DNA of 33,833 bases, taken from the NCBI GenBank assembly GCA_002721705.1, contig PBLJ01000077.1, positions 1 to 33,833 of the forward strand. The letters are read 5' to 3'. The notes below the pieces were generated by a model that was not told where the DNA came from, searched no databases, and saw only the letters and a program-made list of their open reading frames with translations. Each line of letters begins with the position of its first letter. The stretch's first letter is position 1. The position numbers were made by a program, and so were the translations under genes. This document shows, one piece after another, positions 28,776-33,833 of this stretch. The stretch is from Opitutia bacterium. Its GTDB lineage: Bacteria > Verrucomicrobiota > Verrucomicrobiia > Opitutales > Seribacteraceae.

Positions 28776-30293
28776 ATGTTGTCCGCTTTCACCAATTCTT
28801 TGAAGATTCCTGAGCTAAGGCAAAGGATTTTCTTCACCCTTGCCTTATTGTTCATTGCAAGGGTAGGTGCGAATATACCACTGCCCGGCGTCGATCCGAT
28901 GCCGATCAAGGATTTTTTCGCCTCAGCGAGTGCTGAAGACAATAAAATACTGAGCTTTTATAATATGTTCACTGGTGGAGCTCTATTGAACGGGGCCATC
29001 TTTGCCTTGGGAATAATGCCCTATATCAGTGCGTCCATTATCATGCAGCTGATGGGTGCCGTTTTCCCAGGATTGGCCAAACTTCAGCGAGAAGGTGAAG
29101 TCGGAAGACAAAAGATATCTCAGTACACTCGATACCTCACCATTCTAATCTGCATCATTCAAGGAATGTTGTTGGCATTAGCGTTGTTCAACAACCCGAG
29201 CACTCTCATTCAAGGACTTGACCCGACCGTGGATATAGTAGTAACGGAATCGGCAACTTGGTTTTACATTAACACAGTAATCATACTGACTACCGGCACT
29301 TTGATCCTTACTTGGCTGGGTGAACAAATCACTCAACGGGGTATAGGGAACGGCATTTCCTTGCTCATTACTGTTGGCATTCTAGCTGACCTGCCCAAGG
29401 CGTTTACCGATGCATACGGATTGATCTTCGATGATTCCGGGGACAAGAAACTGGTTACAATAGTTGTATTGGTAATCGTATTTCTTTCGGTGGTGGCCGG
29501 GATCATCGCCGTCACCCAAGCACAACGCAAAATACCCGTTCAATACGCCAAACGCGTCGTGGGGAAAAAAGTGTATGGAGGCCAAGCATCCTATTTGCCG
29601 TTAAAGGTCAATTATTCCGGTGTCATGCCAGTGATTTTCGCCAGCGCCATACTCATGCTACCCGGTCAGTTGTTACAATATCTGGGTTCCGCGTTGGATC
29701 AAACTTGGGCAACCGACTTGGCTAACGTCATCAATAACCGCGATTGGCCATACTACGTAATTTACGCATTTCTGATTCTGGTTTTTAGCTATTTTTGGGT
29801 ATCCATAATGTTCAAACCCGTTCAATGGGCTGAGGATCTTAAGAAAAGTGGTGGATACATTCCTGGTGTAAGACCTGGAGATCAAACCGCAAAGTTCCTC
29901 GACCACGTGATGACGCGATTAACTTTAGCCGGTGCTATTTTTCTTACGATAATCGCAGTCTTTCCAGATTTGCTATTATGGAATTACAAAGATATTGCTG
30001 GCGTGCAACTCTCATGGAACATAACGCAATTCTTTGGCGGGACCGGCATGCTGATAACGGTTGGGGTAATGCTCGATACCATGCGCCAAGTGGAAACTTT
30101 TTTGCTACAACGCCACTATGATGGCTTCCTCAAGAAAGGACGATTGCGAGGGCGGAGCTCCGGGCGTCCTTCCCAAATGCTGGAATCTCTCGAATTCAAG
30201 GAGTTCAGAGCAAGTTGGGGTCCGCTGCTTTGGGTAGCGGTCACTTTGTTCATTCTGGGTTTGGCCGGATATTTCCTAAAGAGTCCTCAATAA
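28776..30293 (+). CDS. secY: preprotein translocase subunit SecY, with extra C-terminal segment
   Basis: SecY is the protein-conducting channel, working with the SecE encoded at 5367. The 505-residue protein has the usual ten membrane helices, with '[23 protein letters not shown]' region (helix 2), '[17 protein letters not shown]' and the basic loop '[19 protein letters not shown]' region, which contacts ribosome and SecA. E. coli SecY is 443 residues and ends shortly after the equivalent of '[10 protein letters not shown]'. Here about 45 more residues follow, including a hydrophobic stretch at 481-501 ('[21 protein letters not shown]') that could be an eleventh helix. adk, map, infA and rpmJ are not next to it. 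Confidence 0.96.
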   Translation: MLSAFTNSLKIPELRQRIFFTLALLFIARVGANIPLPGVDPMPIKDFFASASAEDNKILSFYNMFTGGALLNGAIFALGIMPYISASIIMQLMGAVFPGLAKLQREGEVGRQKISQYTRYLTILICIIQGMLLALALFNNPSTLIQGLDPTVDIVVTESATWFYINTVIILTTGTLILTWLGEQITQRGIGNGISLLITVGILADLPKAFTDAYGLIFDDSGDKKLVTIVVLVIVFLSVVAGIIAVTQAQRKIPVQYAKRVVGKKVYGGQASYLPLKVNYSGVMPVIFASAILMLPGQLLQYLGSALDQTWATDLANVINNRDWPYYVIYAFLILVFSYFWVSIMFKPVQWAEDLKKSGGYIPGVRPGDQTAKFLDHVMTRLTLAGAIFLTIIAVFPDLLLWNYKDIAGVQLSWNITQFFGGTGMLITVGVMLDTMRQVETFLLQRHYDGFLKKGRLRGRSSGRPSQMLESLEFKEFRASWGPLLWVAVTLFILGLAGYFLKSPQ

Positions 30294-30378
30294 AGAATTC
30301 TGTGTTTTTAAACTTCACAAATTGTTTCATTACGTTACTTTTTATCGCTTCCTTTCAACCAATAACCCGACTCTAAAA

Positions 30379-30753
30379 ATGGCTCGCTTGCTAGGTGTAG
30401 ATATTCCCAACCGCAAGAAAATCGAATATGCCCTTCGATATATATATGGTATTGGGCCTACGAGATCCAAGCTCATCGTGGAGGCTTCAGGTTTCGATCC
30501 CAATCGTAAAGCGCAAGATTTGAGCGAGCAGGAATTGAACCAGCTGGCCGCTTTGATCACCGATAAAAAGTTTCTGGTAGAAGGAGATTTGCGTAGAATT
30601 GTAACTGGTAATTTAAAAAGGCTCCAAAACATCAGGTGTTATCGTGGATTGAGGCACCAACGGGGGTTGCCGGTTCGCGGCCAACGTACCATAACGAATG
30701 CGCGAACCAGAAAAGGTTCACGGAAGACCGTGGGCGTTATACGTAAAAAGTAA
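30379..30753 (+). CDS. rpsM: 30S ribosomal protein S13
   Basis: ATG at 30379 gives 124 residues starting [19 protein letters not shown], the normal start; an upstream in-frame ATG at 30322 would add unlikely sequence. S13 sits in the 30S head and contacts P-site tRNA and L5 (bridge B1b). The helix-hairpin-helix '[16 protein letters not shown]' and the C-terminal '[14 protein letters not shown]' are diagnostic. The 85-base spacer before it is too short for infA or rpmJ and shows no small gene. Confidence 0.96.
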   Translation: MARLLGVDIPNRKKIEYALRYIYGIGPTRSKLIVEASGFDPNRKAQDLSEQELNQLAALITDKKFLVEGDLRRIVTGNLKRLQNIRCYRGLRHQRGLPVRGQRTITNARTRKGSRKTVGVIRKK

Positions 30754-30776
30754 GATTCCAAACGATAAGCAACGTC

Positions 30777-31406
30777 ATGCCCGAAGAAGAAAAAGTGGAT
30801 CCTGCGGAAGAATCTGAAGAAAGTGCCGTAGAACCCGTCTCCGAAACCACGGAGACAGACACCCCTGTAGCACCTGAATCATCGGACCCTGATGAAAAGC
30901 CCGACGCCAAGGACGGAGAGGACGGCGAGGACGCGAAGGACGACGAGGACGCGAAAGACGCCAAGGACGACAAAGATGAATCCAAAGCAGAGACAGCCGA
31001 AGATTTGCTTAAAGCGGATCTTGAAGGGACGAAGATCCGCAAAGCCAAAGGAAGTAAAAACGTCAGCAGTGGAATATGCCACGTATTGGCAACCTTCAAT
31101 AATACGAAAGTCACTTTCTCGGATTTGAAAGGTAACGTCATTTCTTGGTCAAGTTCAGGTAAATGCAATTTCAGAGGATCCCGTAAATCGACAGCTTATG
31201 CAGCTCAAGTGGTGACCCAAGATGCAGGTCGCACAGCTATGTCGCACGGGATGAAAGAGGTGATTGTTAAAATGAAAGGCCCTGGCATGGGCAGGGACTC
31301 CGCTGTTCGCACACTTCAATCACTGGGTTTCATAGTGACTTCGATTATCGACGTCACACCCGTCCCGCACAACGGATGTCGACCGCCCAAGCGTCGCCGC
31401 GTGTAA
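30777..31406 (+). CDS. rpsK: 30S ribosomal protein S11 with long acidic N-terminal extension
   Basis: S11 forms the platform near the anti-Shine-Dalgarno end of 16S rRNA. Residues from about 86 are a complete S11 ('[20 protein letters not shown]', '[16 protein letters not shown]', ending '[18 protein letters not shown]'). The first 85 residues are extra and highly acidic: about 36 Asp/Glu against 9 Lys, with repeated [18 protein letters not shown]-like sequence. The ATG at 30777 lies 23 bases after rpsM. The only in-frame start nearer the core is a TTG at 31005 without a clear ribosome binding site, so I favour the long form. E. coli S11 is 129 residues. Confidence 0.94.
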   Translation: MPEEEKVDPAEESEESAVEPVSETTETDTPVAPESSDPDEKPDAKDGEDGEDAKDDEDAKDAKDDKDESKAETAEDLLKADLEGTKIRKAKGSKNVSSGICHVLATFNNTKVTFSDLKGNVISWSSSGKCNFRGSRKSTAYAAQVVTQDAGRTAMSHGMKEVIVKMKGPGMGRDSAVRTLQSLGFIVTSIIDVTPVPHNGCRPPKRRRV

Positions 31407-31437
31407 ACAACCAGGGCCCAACAACAGAAAATCTATC

Positions 31438-32046
31438 ATGGCTCGCTACACTGGACCCACTACAAGAATCAATAGAAGATTCGGCATGGCTTTGTTTCCT
31501 GCGAACAAAGCATTCGAACGCAAAACCTACCCTCCGGGCCAGCATGGTCCGCGTCTTCGTCGCAGACAAAGTGACTACTCCATTGCATTGAATGAGAAGC
31601 AAAAATTGCGTTACACGTACGGACTTACCGAAAAGCAGTTTCGTTTGACTTTCAACAGGGCCAAAAAGCAGCGTGGCGTAACTGGAGAAATATTTTTGCA
31701 ACTACTGGAAACTCGCTTGGACAACATAGTTTACCAAATGGGATTGGCTCGTACAAGACAAGCCGCCCGTCAATTCGTCAACCATGGCCATATCTTGGTG
31801 AATGGCCAAAAGGTGGACATACCTAGCTTTGGCGTAAGCGAAGGGGAAGTTATCACGGTTCGTGACAAAACTTCCTCCCGCCAACTCGCGACGCGGAATC
31901 TTGAAGACAGCCAATATCGAGCGGTTCCTGCATGGCTCTCCGTGAACACGGACACTATGCAAGGAAACGTCATGCGGTTCCCCGCCACGGAAGATTTAGA
32001 TCAGTCAATTAACATTCAGCTTATAGTCGAGTTCTACAGTCGGTAA
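31438..32046 (+). CDS. rpsD: 30S ribosomal protein S4, zinc-independent form
   Basis: S4 starts 30S body assembly and, in E. coli, represses the alpha operon. The 202-residue protein begins 'MARYTGPTTRINRRFGMALF'. It lacks the four-cysteine zinc motif seen in the N-terminus of the C-plus form. The S4 RNA-binding domain is clear: 'RLDNIVYQMGLARTRQAARQ', then 'HILVNGQKVDIPSFGV'. It lies between rpsK and rpoA as in most bacteria. Confidence 0.96.
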   Translation: MARYTGPTTRINRRFGMALFPANKAFERKTYPPGQHGPRLRRRQSDYSIALNEKQKLRYTYGLTEKQFRLTFNRAKKQRGVTGEIFLQLLETRLDNIVYQMGLARTRQAARQFVNHGHILVNGQKVDIPSFGVSEGEVITVRDKTSSRQLATRNLEDSQYRAVPAWLSVNTDTMQGNVMRFPATEDLDQSINIQLIVEFYSR

Positions 32047-32100
32047 AAGAGATTTACGACCCAAACTCGATTTCACCCAAACCACGACCTAGAGGTTACC

Positions 32101-33099
<999 letters not shown>

Positions 33100-33144
33100 T
33101 AACCTCCTAAACTACAAGTTTACAACCAATAGCTAAGCCCGACC

Positions 33145-33833
33145 ATGCGGCATCGTAAGCACAATCATCTATTAGGCGTAAAGACCCAACACCGAAAGGC
33201 GTTGGTCTCCAACCTTTGCGCCGCCCTGATCACGCACGGTAGAATAAAGACCACCCTGGCCAAGGCGAAGGCCATTCGCCCTGCAGTTGAAAAAATGATC
33301 ACTAGGGCTAAAAAAGCAAAGGCCAGTGAGGATGCTGCCGTAAGCCTACACCACCGACGCCAATGCGCCCGTCATCTCCGAGACACAAAAGCTGCTCATA
33401 TTCTCTTTAATGAAAAAGTGGATGACTTCATGGATCGATCCGGAGGTTACGTACGTATTTATAAATTAGGAAAAGTTCGGCTTGGAGATTCTGCTGAAAT
33501 GGCAGTAGTCGAACTCGTGAGCAGTGATGACGAAGGTCATTCCAAAGGACGAAAAAAGAAGAGCTCTAAACCAAAAGCCGCCAAACAGAAAACTGTCCCC
33601 GCGGAAAAGGTAGCTGACGATAAGCAATCTCCTGACGAATCCGTCGAAAAGTCGTCTACTGAAGACAGTGGCACGGTGGAAACCACCGCAGAAGTAATTG
33701 AGGAGAACTTGTCTTCCGACGAAAATAAAGATATTGCGCATGATGCCTCGGATGACGCCTCGGATGACGCCTCGGATGACGCCTCGGATGACGCCTCGGA
33801 TGACGCCTCGGATGACGCCTCGGATGACGCCTC
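33145..33833 (+). CDS. rplQ: 50S ribosomal protein L17 with repetitive acidic tail, 3' end cut by window edge
   Basis: The frame is open from ATG 33145 to the window edge (229 codons, no stop). Residues 1 to about 127 are a complete L17 ('MRHRKHNHLLGVKTQHRKAL', 'DRSGGYVRIYKLGKVRLGD'), the length of the whole E. coli protein. A Lys-rich linker follows (about 132-150), then an acidic Ser/Glu/Asp tail. From residue 201 the tail is seven exact ASDD units plus a partial one. L17 lies near the tunnel exit on the 50S surface, so the tail could project into solvent. The total length is unknown. Confidence 0.95.
   Translation, partial: MRHRKHNHLLGVKTQHRKALVSNLCAALITHGRIKTTLAKAKAIRPAVEKMITRAKKAKASEDAAVSLHHRRQCARHLRDTKAAHILFNEKVDDFMDRSGGYVRIYKLGKVRLGDSAEMAVVELVSSDDEGHSKGRKKKSSKPKAAKQKTVPAEKVADDKQSPDESVEKSSTEDSGTVETTAEVIEENLSSDENKDIAHDASDDASDDASDDASDDASDDASDDASDDA
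33745..33833 (+). repeat. perfect 12-bp tandem repeat (gcctcggatgac) inside rplQ
   Basis: Seven identical copies of gcctcggatgac start at 33745, 33757, 33769, 33781, 33793, 33805 and 33817, followed by gcctc up to the last base. Each unit keeps frame and adds Ala-Ser-Asp-Asp to L17. Identity at silent positions points to recent expansion by slippage or recombination. The array continues past the window, so the copy number is unknown. Confidence 0.97.

Noticed and set aside
30294-30378. Hidden rpmJ or infA in the secY-rpsM spacer
   Set aside because: The spacer is 85 bases, shorter than rpmJ (about 114) or infA (about 220), and shows no matching motif.
33745-33833. CRISPR array at the right edge
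   Set aside because: The units are 12 bp, contiguous, without spacers, and in frame with rplQ.

Overview
The window is a nearly gap-free, entirely plus-strand stretch of a bacterial chromosome. It carries the RNA polymerase and ribosomal-protein supercluster, preceded by a small TolQ/TolR-type membrane operon. Moderate GC content, the EF-Tu and NusG variants and the gene complement suggest a member of the PVC group, most likely Verrucomicrobiota (Opitutae-like). That placement rests on remembered family features, not on a search.

Layout. (1) 2-3726: the 3' part of a TPR-repeat protein, an ExbB/TolQ proton-channel subunit, an ExbD/TolR partner and an unrecognised single-pass membrane protein. 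(2) 3888-5336: tRNA-Thr(GGT), tuf and tRNA-Trp(CCA). (3) 5367-16435: secE-nusG-rplK-rplA-rplJ-rplL-rpoB-rpoC, with structured spacers around rplL. (4) 16528-19948: rpsL-rpsG-fusA-rpsJ; tuf is not between fusA and rpsJ. (5) 20069-28739: the S10 and spc genes rplC-rplD-rplW-rplB-rpsS-rplV-rpsC-rplP-rpmC-rpsQ-rplN-rplX-rplE-rpsN-rpsH-rplF-rplR-rpsE-rplO, without rpmD. (6) 28776-33833: secY, then rpsM-rpsK-rpsD-rpoA-rplQ, without adk, map, infA or rpmJ. rplQ runs off the right edge inside a perfect 12-bp tandem repeat. No gene-free stretch exceeds 300 bases.

The genes work together in gene expression: the core polymerase subunits (alpha, beta, beta'), NusG and NusE/S10, two translation GTPases, about half of the ribosomal proteins, two tRNAs, and the SecY/SecE core of the translocon.

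No new defence or mobile system is visible. The unusual content lies inside the housekeeping genes. Three ribosomal proteins (S5, S11, L17) carry long acidic low-complexity tails, and the L17 tail is built of identical ASDD repeats. RpoC has lost all four cysteines of its second zinc site. SecY has an extra C-terminal hydrophobic segment. EF-Tu has a non-standard switch I loop. The rplJ-rplL and rplL-rpoB spacers hold strong hairpins.
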